Shown here one piece after another: positions 23,701 to 33,474 of a stretch of 64,000 bases of DNA. The translations under genes and the position numbers were made by a program. Every line of letters begins with the position of its first letter. Within the stretch, counting starts at the first letter, position 1. Under the pieces are notes generated by a model, which saw only the letters and a list, made by a program, of their open reading frames with translations, ran no database searches and was not told where the DNA came from. Source of the DNA: Scatophagus argus (Eukaryota > Chordata > Actinopteri > Scatophagidae); assembly GCF_020382885.2 (NCBI RefSeq), contig NC_058506.1, positions 3,162,001-3,226,000 of the forward strand. Direction: 5' to 3'.

Positions 23701-26700
23701 GTTGAACATGTTTATATAACTCAGGTTATAGGTCTGTGGGTTCTGTTTAGCTTACAAGAAAATATCACGGGTTTGTCTATATTCTTAATTATTTGTCCCT
23801 TTTCTGATATCTGTTATACAGTACTGAATTCTACCATATTTAGTATATTCAAAAAAATATTTCAAGTTTATATCAGGTTTCATGTCTCAGTGTTTGCTCT
23901 TCCAAAAAGAATACATTTCTGTTTTCATTCTTTCAAGGGTCATTGTAAGTGATAATAATTGTGTGATACTATGATATTTTCTGACACAGTTATAATACAG
24001 TGAAAAAGATCTACTGTTGTAATCCTGCAGCAAAGCAGTATGTTTTTGCATGTTTGGTATTTTTCAAGGTGATGTGTGTGCTGTGACATCAAGTGTGCTT
24101 ATCTTATCAGGACTCTGAACATATCTGTGTGCATTTGTAGGATGTGCTCTACACCATTTGTAACAACTGTGGTCCCGTACAGAGGATTGTCATCTTCAGA
24201 AAGAATGGTGTTCAAGCCATGGTGGAATATCCTTTTCAATGACTGACTTATTTTTACTGGCCACGTTTTGTTACATTTGGGCACACTGCTGTTGTACACT
24301 ATGTTAATGTTTATTTTAATTTTATCTTCATGTATCAGACCTCACCTTAACTCGTTGCTGCCACATTTGATTCGGTCCAAAGTGCCCAGAGAGCCAAAGC
24401 TTCTCTGAATGGGGCAGACATCTATTCTGGCTGCTGCACACTAAAAATTGAATATGCTAAGGTAAGTGTAGGATGGTATCTTATCAACCTCAGTGCCTGT
24501 TGAATTAATGGGAAACGATTTTTGATTTATTTATTTTGTGATGCAATCCTTTTCACAGCCAGCACGCCTTAATGTCTTCAAGAATGACCAGGACACGTGG
24601 GACTATACAAACCCCAACCTTAGTGGCCAAGGTAACATGCAATCCCCAGTCCCTTCTTCCCCCTTTTTTCTTCCTCTTTTCCTCTCATGCCACTGTATGG
24701 GACGGTCAGGGTTCTCTGCCTCAGGGAGTATTGCCTTTGATCACAGATGAATGTTTGTTTTTTCACTTTTCACTGTGCTGCTCAACTCAGTGTTCAGAGG
24801 CAGTATTCCTGTGATGCCTTTACAGTCCTCATGCATTTTCTCACCACACAGCAGGCTCAAAGTAAGGGCATGAGGAGCAACCTCAAGGGCAGCCAACCTC
24901 GATGACAAGCTCATGCATGTGAAAAGCCCAACACACCCATCACAGTAGCATATGCAAGCGCACCATTCTTCACATAGGTTCACATCCCTATAGAGCATGT
25001 CACAGCTGCACAACCTCACATCCCTGCCTACTCGAATCCAGTTAACACTTAAGAGACTTATCACACTCGTTAGCGTTCTTTCAAACATAGTGGAGATTTT
25101 ATTATAGCGTAAATTAGACAAATCAGTATTCTGCACTAGCCGGCAGAGTTGAACTGTTGTGGTCACTAGGCAGACCTCTTTAAGGTCCCGTGAACAGACT
25201 CCTGTGGTGTTAAATATCTCCCAGTTTTTCATGTAGTGTCGGAGCGTAAACAGTAGAATGAACATGGTCTTTGGCACTGTGTTAATGGGCATTAAACATA
25301 TCACGATCAGCAGAGTCGGTAGTTTATGATGTTGGATGACTTCTCAGTCTGTGATAATATTGGATGGATGATTTTGCACATGAGTTATTTAAAAAAGTGA
25401 CATTTAACAGTAAAGAAAGCGGTGGGACTTTAGTATAATAATGGAGCAAATCTTTTGTTATGTTTTGCATGTCAGCATTGATGAAACAACAGATACTTGA
25501 CACAAGAACATTTTGCATTCTTGGGACCTTTCATTCAAATCATGTATTACAAACACATTTATAGTGTTATCTATATGGTTAAGTTTTCAAATGAATATTT
25601 GTAGCATCAACAAAGTCACATCGTTTTGAGACTCCCTGGTGACACAGCTTATATGGAGATAGGTTTTTAATGGTAGCGATTATGTCATTTGTTACTAGTT
25701 TATGTGTTCGGTTGATGTAATTTTAAAACAATACGTTTAAAAATTGCATGCCTGTAACCTGCCGGAAATAAACTTAATAGGCCACTTGGCACTTTGTGGT
25801 GACAGAGATTCTTCTCTTTAACTTCAGAAACCAAAATATATGTTAAAATACAGGATGTTGTGAGATGGAAGTAGACAAAGTGGTGAGATGGAAATAGAAC
25901 ATTTCCTAGATATGTTGCTGCAGTCTATAGTATTATATTTTTCCCTTATATTCTGTGTGGTCAGTGGTAGAATTTTGCTGTGATTTTAAACCTGATTAGA
26001 AACAACGACATTTTGTACAGAGGAAATGTTTTTCTTTTTTTTCTTTTTTTTTCTTTTTTTTTTTGCCAAACACTGTAAAATTATACAGTTCCTTTTCTTG
26101 TACACAACCCGGACCACAACATGTACATTTCAAGGTTCATACAGGTTTTTGACATCTTTGTTGATATACTAAAGTTTGTGCTGCCTTACCAACTAGAGGT
26201 ACTCCTTGTGTCCTCACTGTGCAAACTCATACAGGCTTACCTCAACCTCTAAGCAGACACAGCGGCCTCTACAGCTACAGTATAACAGCACCCACAGCCA
26301 CAACTAATGTAAATCTGCTATGTGGCATACATCGGACACAGTGGGGCCAAAAAATACTGGAACACAACCTCAACTCAGTACTTCCTTTATTCCAAGTCCA
26401 TCATCACCCTATCTCCACCACCTGACATGGGAGTCCATTTTTACTTTTGGTGGTGGGCCGTAGCCACCATTTCAGTTTGAGGGACAGAAATACTCCAAGG
26501 CCATGCGAACAGACACCTCGCATATCCACCACAGACTGATGTTGATAGATTGATAAGCATCTACCACCAGCTCTTTACCAGTACAGCACATCTCATCTGC
26601 AGAGCCCTGAGGAGTCACCACTTTTGACACGACACATTGATGGTGAGGGCGGGAGTCAGGTGTGTGGTTGTTGTGACCACGCCTCCTAGCCCTTTGGATG

Positions 26701-29700
26701 TGCCTGCCATAACACAACCACAGGGAGCAACAGAGGAGTTTTCAGACACACTCAGCCCGACCAGGGAACAGACGACACCACATACTGGGGCAGTAAACAA
26801 AAAAGAGGCCATTCTCTTTCTCAGATGCAAATACCGATCGTCTCTACCTGCCTGTGCTGAACAAAACATGACAACACAACGAGCTGAATATCCACGGCAA
26901 CACACAGCTGAACCGCCACGACAGCACATCGTCATGCAGTTACTGTCAAGCACTAGATGCCTTTTCACTTTGCAACTGGCCGACAGCTATTAAACCAAAT
27001 AAGCAAGCATCACCTGAGCGTCCATTTTTACATGAGAAGAAATATCCACAGGGGGGCCTATGAAGACACAAGCATCAAACACCTCTCAAGCATACAAGCA
27101 CAGATGCAAACAGATAAAACATTCTTTCCTAAAGCTTTCCACATTTATGGACTCTGGTGTTCTGTTTTTTTCCCTGTACCTTCCTCCCCATTTCCCTCCT
27201 TTTCTCTGTGCTGTTCTTGTATTGTTTCTGCGTTGTTTCATTTTCCCTTTTTTGCACTGGCCCATAGTGATGCCTTTAACGCCTCCCGTGTGATGCAGGT
27301 TTGGCTCAGTGTGTCTGTGGACAGACAGCCCACTCTCAAACGGTGCAAATGTCCTGCTTTGTGGTCAGAGCACGGTAAGCTGGAAATGAGCCTCTAATAG
27401 CAACTCTCAAAACAAAGTGGCTGCAAGTCAGAACCAAGCGTGGATATGTGGATGTACTTTTCTCTCTGGTGGTGGGGATGCAAGGAAGGAAAGAAGGAAG
27501 AAAAGACTGAAGAGGGAGAATGAGTTGAGGCTGGAGTCAAGAGGTTGGCGGGTAGCATCCTTGCTGAAGACTGCCCCCTACCTGCCCACTGTGTCCCATG
27601 CTTCATGTGTGGTGCTGTAAGTACTTGACAGAAATAAATGAATAATATGACTTGATGGTTACGAGTTTAAAGTTACTGTGACACAAAAGCAACATTACTG
27701 TCGAACCTTCATGTTAATACTACAATATCTACAATATCATCTAGACCAATAGTAACACCAATTCACCAGTGTAATTGACAAACTAGCTCTGAATTATGTT
27801 GGCAACTTTCTATTCATGAATTACAATATTCTAACAATTTGCTACATTATAGCCGTATGACTGATCTCGTGTTTGTTTACCAAGTACCTTTGTAACCAAG
27901 AGGATGGGTGGATGTGGGCTTTCAGTAGTTTACAATTCTTGATTGTAGATAAAATTTACTTCTGTTAAGGGAGTTTTGGCTTGTACTGACAGTTTAGATT
28001 GATCTTAAAACATTGTCAGTTAATATACAGGTGTGGATTTTTATTGCTCATTGTTTTCATTTGTTTTTTAAGTATTGTTCTAAAGTTGCTGTCACCTCTG
28101 GAGGTGGCACAGAGAAGGTTTTATTTGCTCCTTTAAGGGTATAATGGAAATGAGAGAGATTTTTTAAGGTTTTTATTTCTGTACACTATGTGTTGAACAA
28201 AAATATAAGAATTTGTTATATATTTGCACTGTACTTTATGTATATTGCAGGAATATGCAGAATTGGTTGTGGCGCTTGTAATTAAAGTCCCAGTTGGTGA
28301 CTTGTCCCAATGATTTCCACCTGTATTACCCATTGGTATGTGTCTTTAGTGGCACAGCTAATTAGCAATCTGCAATTCGAGGCATATTACAAGCAAGCAT
28401 CCATTGAATTATTAGTATTAACTTCATATCTCTTTCAGGGAAATTCAGTGCACTGTCAGTGGACTTTTATACACCATCTGGCAGTATTTATATAACACTG
28501 TACCAGCAGTGTCTGCGCGTGAAACATTTCGCAGATAAATATCTATGGAACTGTTGCATTTGAGATGGTAACTGTTCTGGGTAACAGATGTGAAATAGAT
28601 TTGATGTAATAAGTGTAAATGAAAATCTTTTTGACGGGCCACTGTAGAACTACAAGAGAACTGATGCAGTATGGTGTCATTGTGTACTTGACACTGTGTT
28701 ATATAGACTGAGATGTTTGGGAAAATGCATCATAAAACAACATTTAAGGGTACATTTCACTTGGCTCATACCCACTGATGCTTCTGGAACGTTGATGTCG
28801 AACAGTTCTGACTTTTCACAAACATCAAATTATCATATGATAGTCATGAGGAAGCAAGTCCTTACTGCCTACTGTTCTGATTCAAAACTCGCTTTGTTTT
28901 GATGAAAAATAATATACACCGTGTCCATAACCAAAGTTATATCTATTTATCGAAAAGTAAGATGAGAACAGTAAATGCTGTTTTCATAAACAATTCTTAA
29001 ACTTCATTGAAGGGCCCCTACTAAATAGGTGGCTGTTATGGACCATTATGAAGACTGTCAGTAATTACTTTTGTTGACTTTTTTAAGCTAGTCCACAATT
29101 CGTGTGTCATTTTTCCCTTCCACAATGTAATCCAGTCAGTACTGATGTCTATTCACTACTGATGTTACACACGTGTCTTATCTTGGTTTGTAATAACTGT
29201 ATAGTTCTCATAGTTTTCAATAAAACGTTCTTAACAGGTGCTGGCCGTAACACTGATTTATATTTTCTCACTGATCTTCTACTTGAATGTTTTTTTTTTC
29301 CTTGTAGTTGTCTAGGACGTAAAGAAATGTGTTTATACAGTGTTGCCAAATTTCTACTCTTTTTAATGTTAATTTGGATTTGACATGTGTATATGTGTAC
29401 CTGCACAGATGCTGATGGTGAAGGCAATTGGAACAATTCACAAGGTGTGTGCTTGTATTAGGATCGCTGTTAGTAGGAGCTATATTTCACAGTCATTGTT
29501 TAAAAAAAAAATCTCCATTATGTCTTGTATTGGATCAACAAAATAGAACCTGCAGAATTTGTTAACACGCTAAAGATGTCAGGCTGCTCTGTTGCATGTG
29601 AATCACAACCTTGTCCCTTAGCACATTGTAGCCCATATAAGGTACCTGTTTGTACTTTTAGCAGGATGTTTGATAGCCAGCTTTTATCTTACTATTTTAG

Positions 29701-31583
29701 ATCCCAATGCTAATCCCAACAAACGCCAGAGGCAGCCTGCCCTTCTTGGAGACCACCCACCTGATTATGGTAAATATTTTGTAAAGAAATTGGGCTTCCA
29801 TGTAAAAGAATGCATCCCACTCCAATAATGCATATGTACCTCATGTATTTGTTCTCTCCCTCTAATTAAGGTGGCCCTCAAGGAGGTTATCATGGCTACA
29901 ATGACGACAGTTATGGTCCGCCTCCTCCCCACCGCATGGGGCCAGGAATGGGTGGACGTGGTCGTGGTAGCCAGCGCTATGGTCCTGGATATGGACCACC
30001 ACCTCCTGAGTATGGTCCTCACGCTGACTCACCAGTTCTTATGGTGTATGGCCTTGAACCCTCAAAGATAAACGCTGACAAAGTCTTCAACATCTTCTGC
30101 CTCTATGGCAATGTAGAGCGGGTGAGTCAAACATGGGGAGCATTAGTAGTTAGACGCCTCCTTTACCTTTGAAAAAAATCAAATTCAATGAATTCATTTG
30201 ACAGTGAAGTGGAAATGCTTAAAAAATTTCACTGTTCATGGAAGTCTATCAACAAATGTTTGGTGTAGAACAGCAGTTGGTAAGTTAGTTGACTGACAGA
30301 AAAATGTCTAATGACTTTTCTAGTTTTTTCACTATTTTGTACCATTTCATTGACTAAATTATTAGTTAGTCAAAAAACTAACTGACAGATGTGTGTGAAT
30401 CATCTGGATGTTTTCTTCCCTTCAGGTTAAATTTATGAAGAGTAAGCCTGGAGCAGCAATGGTAGAGATGGGAGACTGTTACTCTGTGGACAGAGCCATC
30501 ACTCACCTCAACAACAACTTCCTTTTTGGACAGAAACTCAATGTTTGGTAAGAGCAGCTGTCCAGTCCGTCACTAAACGTGGCATCATGACGTGGCATAG
30601 ACTGTGAAACAAATGGTAAGAGTGCAGAGCTGGATATACTGATGTAACACCGCGGACCCTCTTTCCATGGCAGTGTGTCCAAGCAGCAGGCTATTGTGCC
30701 AGGGCAGTGCTACCAGCTAGAGGACAACACCAGCAGCTTCAAAGATTTCCATGGATCCCGCAACAACCGCTTCACCTCGCCAGAGCAGGCGGCCAAGAAC
30801 AGAATCCAGCACCCCAGCAACGTCTTGCACTTCTTTAACGCACAGCCTGACATCTCTGCAGAGATCTTCAACCAAGTAAGAAAAGCCACAAGGATTCTAT
30901 TTGAAGCATACGGTAGATTTCTCTGTCCGTAGCCTGAGGTGTTCACTGAAACTGGTCTTATCCTCCAGGTCTGCGAAGAACTTGGAATTAAGAGTCCCAC
31001 AAGTGTAAAACTTTTCACCGGAAAGAGTGAGTAATAAAGAGTTACATCCAAGGTAGTGCACACTGATTTTCCCAGTGGGTTCACTTGAGTTAAGATTGCA
31101 TCACATACTTTCCAGCGGGTTTTGAACATTGCTGTGTTGCTTGTTAAGTGATCTCTACATGTATATTAATGAATCATCTTAAAACCTGTACAGATCTGTC
31201 TACTTCACAGCACTAAAACACAATTGAATATTATCTATTATGGTAATCTGATCAGTTATCTTGTGCCTCCCAAAAGGCGAGCGAAGTTCATCAGGTCTTT
31301 TGGAGTGGGAATCCATCAATGATGCCATGGAAGCCCTAGCTATGATGAACCATTACCAGATGAAAAACCCCAGTAAGTTCTCATCTGATTACATTAACAT
31401 ACCAACATGGTTCTTCAAAGTTGGCCATGAATTTTTATGAGTCACTTTTTTTTTAAGCCTTCACAATGCCTTTACCTTTATCTTAATGTGTTTTTGTTTG
31501 TTTTGTTTTTTTTCTTTCTTACAGGTGGGCCTTACCCTTACACACTGAAACTGTGTTTCTCGACCACACACCATGCCAATTAA
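20795..31583 (+). CDS. hnrnpl: Heterogeneous nuclear ribonucleoprotein L (complete CDS, 13 coding exons)
   Basis: This nuclear RNA-binding protein controls splicing through CA-repeat and CA-rich elements. Exons: 20795-20878, 21374-21492, 22461-22698, 24141-24226, 24365-24461, 24559-24631, 29701-29769, 29871-30121, 30426-30547, 30674-30875, 30969-31026, 31277-31372, 31525-31583. They give 517 aa (human 589, which has a longer Gly-rich N-terminus). RRM1 is at about 40-114 (SPVVHIRGLVDG, MPKKRQALVEYED), RRM2 at about 131-212 (RIVIFRKNGVQAMVEFDSVQ), then a Pro/Gly/Arg linker with NPNKRQRQ. RRM3 is at about 308-385 (PVLMVYGLEPSKIN, FMKSKPGAAMVEM) and RRM4 at about 425-512 (NVLHFFNA, SSSGLLEWES). 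The start at 20795 (MAAAAGRYYGEGGRATKR) matches the human MAAAGG...RYYG context. An in-frame ATG at 20756 would add 13 residues. The sequence is closer to HNRNPL than to HNRNPLL. The intron after exon 4 is AT-AC, and intron 6 is about 5 kb. Confidence 0.96.
21777..21945 (-). mobile_element. Partial LTR related to the complete retrovirus at 44011-51510, antisense in hnrnpl intron 2
   Basis: Read on the minus strand, this stretch ends exactly in the LTR terminus (GCTTCAACA, + strand TGTTGAAGC at 21777). It carries the segments around CTCTCACATCAACC, AGATCTTTG and GATCCCAC...TTGGC of the complete LTR. It lacks the duplicated ACTCTGTTTTAA segment of the complete copy and diverges at scattered positions. 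Only R/U5 and part of U3 remain. It is an older, truncated insertion or solo-LTR remnant of a sister subfamily. Confidence 0.8.
22000..22176 (+). repeat. Probable LINE/retroposon 3' end with (TTGAA)n tail
   Basis: The block ends 'aaataaagtgttttgaattg' followed by further TTGAA units, the kind of A/T-rich end and short tandem tail left by fish non-LTR retroposons. It sits just downstream of the LTR fragment in hnrnpl intron 2. No coding remnant is visible. Confidence 0.4.
22755..23090. repeat. Degenerate teleost MITE relic(s) ('CGATTA...AATTAATC' type)
   Basis: Segments such as 'gattaggcaattaatcaatg', 'tcacctttta', 'caaacaactgattaatta' and 'aattaatcagtaatgaaagt' belong to a very common fish non-autonomous element with GATTAAT-rich ends. 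It is intronic in hnrnpl and interrupted by a T/A-rich stretch. Confidence 0.45.
24227..24364 (+). other. hnrnpl: U12-type (AT-AC) intron of hnrnpl, 138 nt
   Basis: The exon ends ...ATG GTG GA and the intron opens ATATCCTTTT, the exact U12 5' splice-site consensus. It closes ...CTGCCAC just before ATTTGATTCGG. A branch-site match ACCTTAACT (24344-24352) puts the branch A about 14-15 nt from the AC, the spacing expected for the minor spliceosome. Only this AT-AC excision restores the conserved RRM2 reading VEFDSVQSAQR. No GT-AG pair here keeps the frame. Confidence 0.92.
24880..25030 (+). promoter_or_regulatory. hnrnpl: CA-rich cluster 1 in hnrnpl intron 6 (candidate hnRNP L binding)
   Basis: The sense strand is dense in CACA/ACAC and CAUC-type motifs, for example 'cccaacacacccatcacag', 'ggttcacatccc' and 'gctgcacaacctcacatccc'. 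hnRNP L family proteins bind CA-rich RNA. This lies about 250 nt after the exon 6 donor. The regulatory role is inferred. Confidence 0.4.
26219..27120 (+). promoter_or_regulatory. hnrnpl: CA-rich cluster 2 in hnrnpl intron 6 (candidate autoregulatory element)
   Basis: About 900 nt of sense sequence is strongly enriched in ACA/CACA motifs: AACACAACC (26361), AACACAACCACAG (26711), ACAACACAAC (26871), CAACACACAGC (26899) and GCACATC near 26924. Base composition differs sharply from the AT-rich intron around it, and stops are scarce in several frames, which explains the spurious open frames. It lies directly upstream of a long pyrimidine tract and candidate exon. Human HNRNPL is reported to regulate itself through CA-rich elements around a poison exon in intron 6. 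Confidence 0.55.
27268..27374 (+). other. hnrnpl: Candidate poison exon in hnrnpl intron 6
   Basis: A roughly 100-nt pyrimidine-rich tract (27163-27262) leads to the acceptor GCCCATAG. A strong donor, CACG|GTAAGC, follows 107 nt later. Joined in phase to exon 6, which ends with one codon base, the exon reads eight sense codons and then TGA (V-M-P-L-T-P-P-V-stop). Its length is not a multiple of three. Inclusion would truncate the protein after RRM2 and should trigger nonsense-mediated decay. Exon numbering (after exon 6), the CA-rich upstream cluster and the in-frame stop all parallel the autoregulatory exon 6A described for human HNRNPL. No transcript evidence is available here. Confidence 0.6.
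30180..30395. repeat. Degenerate MITE relic in hnrnpl intron 8
   Basis: The stretch contains 'gttagttgactgacagaaaa', 'tgtctaatgacttttctag' and 'attgactaaattattagtta', resembling the GATTAAT-type fish MITE also seen at 22755 and 63590. It is weakly preserved. Confidence 0.3.
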
Positions 31584-33474
31584 ATACTCCTCCCCCCCAA
31601 ACTATTTGTAACATTCTGTGTATTTGCATAGAGTATAATAATGTCACGCCCCATTAAAACATTCATTCAGTATTGACAAAATCTAGGATTCATGTGGTTT
31701 AGAACATGTTACTTAAACTATTATTTTGTATGATAAATTTTGCCATGCTTTTCAGTCAGTTGTTTATTTTGTATGTTCACAACACTAAATTTTAATTACC
31801 CCCACTACCCTGAAATAACATTTTGATGTGGACTCTTTTTTTTTTTTTTTTTTTTTTTAATCAAGTGAATAGAAATAAAAATGTGAATATTGATATAACC
31901 AAGGTTCACATCTTCTGAGATGGTTTGTTTTGTATTCTTCATTTCTTCACTCTTTGTAGGGAATCATCCATGTCCTTTCATGGAGAAATAAAACTGCATT
32001 TACTGGCAAGATCTTCCACAGAGAAGCAGCTGTTGTTTTCAGAATGGAAAAGTGAAACTGACTTCTCTGCATGTGCTGAAGTGGTTGGGGTGCTTTCCAT
32101 CGTTATGAATATTAAAGGATGGTAGAGATGAGGGTGATGGTTATATGTTTATACATTATGTTACTATCAACATTTCCGTGTCACATGTCACTTCTTGTTG
32201 TAAACAATACTGTGAATATCATTTTGACTGAAATTAATCAAAAAGTCCTCCATATACCTATATTAGAGAGCCTTGCTTAGATCGAGAAAAGCCAAGTTAA
32301 GTACAGTTTGAAGTAATTACATGTACTCAGACCTACATTACATGATTTTCAGTATCACAGTTTGTATTCATGTTCAAGTTACAAATACATTAAAGACATT
32401 TCTTTCAACAAAATAATAACTGAGCTTTTTGCTTAGCAGTCATAATTCTTTACTAATAAGATTGTGGATTATTGGCAGCCCACCCAAAGTACATGACTGG
32501 AGATGAAGAATTTATTTTTACCTACTGATGCTTAGTGTTGACACTACTGCTCGGATAATTTTTGGCTGCATGCATACATCAATCAGCCACAACATTAAAA
32601 CCACTGATAGTAGTAAGTAAAATTAGCAATGCAATGTGTCTGCATTGACTAGGTGGGTCTTGTGCATCAAAGAACATCCACATGATGGCCCTAAGTTTGC
32701 CCGCAGAACATTGCATGAACATAGGATTAGTTTTATTCACGTCTGTGAGTGGTTTTAACACATCCAACTGCACTTACTTCTGGACAACAACAAACAACTA
32801 TCTAATGTCCATGAATACGAGTTACAACCCGTCCTCCTCAAAATAACCACCGCATCATTGTCTGCATCATTTTCTTAGCTGAAGCTTCAAAACCAGATCT
32901 GACGATTATCAGGGTCGCTGGTAGAGAATCACAACCTTATTGAAACCATGTGCAGGTAGCTATTTGCAACAGAACACTTATTTTCCATGTTCCTTAAACG
33001 ACTATTTGAACTAAAGTTTACGACGGCCATGGGAAAAGGAAAATATTTCTGCACAGGTAATGATGGTTTTGAAGTTGAGCTGATTCCTACCTATTCCTAC
33101 TAATTCCCTTCCCTGGTGGTTTGCACACTTTTACACACGGTTACAGTATATGAGTAACAGAAAAAGACAACGGCGTAAGAATAAAACTACAACTCCCAGA
33201 GTGCCCTCAGCCTCAGTCGCGTAGGTGTTTCCGGTGTCTTATGACATTTTACTTCCTTCCACACGGACCGACACGAACAAATCGAGAAAGAAGACGTTGC
33301 TAACTTTCAAATGCCATCGTCAGTTGTCGCGTTTCGAGCTTAGTTTTCGTTTCATTTCCATCGTAAAATGCACGGTGTGTGGCGAGAGGTGTCTGAGAAC
33401 TGAAGAATTGTTGAAAACGTAGACCGTAACGTGTAGGCCTCTGAAGAAAGTTTGGTCGAGGGCCTGTAAACAAC
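31584..33474 (+). other. hnrnpl 3'UTR and irf2bp1 5' flank/5'UTR
   Basis: No coding exon is visible. AATAAA at about 31987 is a likely hnrnpl polyadenylation signal, and a T-rich homopolymer tract lies at about 31838-31858. The last few hundred bases before 33475 become more GC- and CpG-rich, as expected for the irf2bp1 promoter and 5'UTR. A repeat relic at 32578 is listed separately. Confidence 0.5.
32578..32772. repeat. MITE-like relic with 'CAGCCACAACATTAAAACCACTGA' left end
   Basis: The left end is a widely distributed teleost repeat end. The right end, GTGAGTGGTTTTAA, is its approximate inverted counterpart, giving a degenerate terminal inverted repeat around about 190 bp without coding potential. 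Confidence 0.5.

Noticed and set aside
24741..25304. 187-codon minus-strand open frame in hnrnpl intron 6
   Set aside because: No recognisable domain, antisense to an intron, and explained by the CA-rich composition that depletes stops.
26615..26993. Two overlapping ~118-codon frames on opposite strands
   Set aside because: Both fall in the CA-rich cluster, have low-complexity Thr/His/Pro or Cys/Val peptides and no family similarity.
33030..33060. Possible small exon starting ATGGGAAAAGGAAAATAT before a GTAATG donor
   Set aside because: No matching acceptor, downstream partner exon or family similarity could be found.
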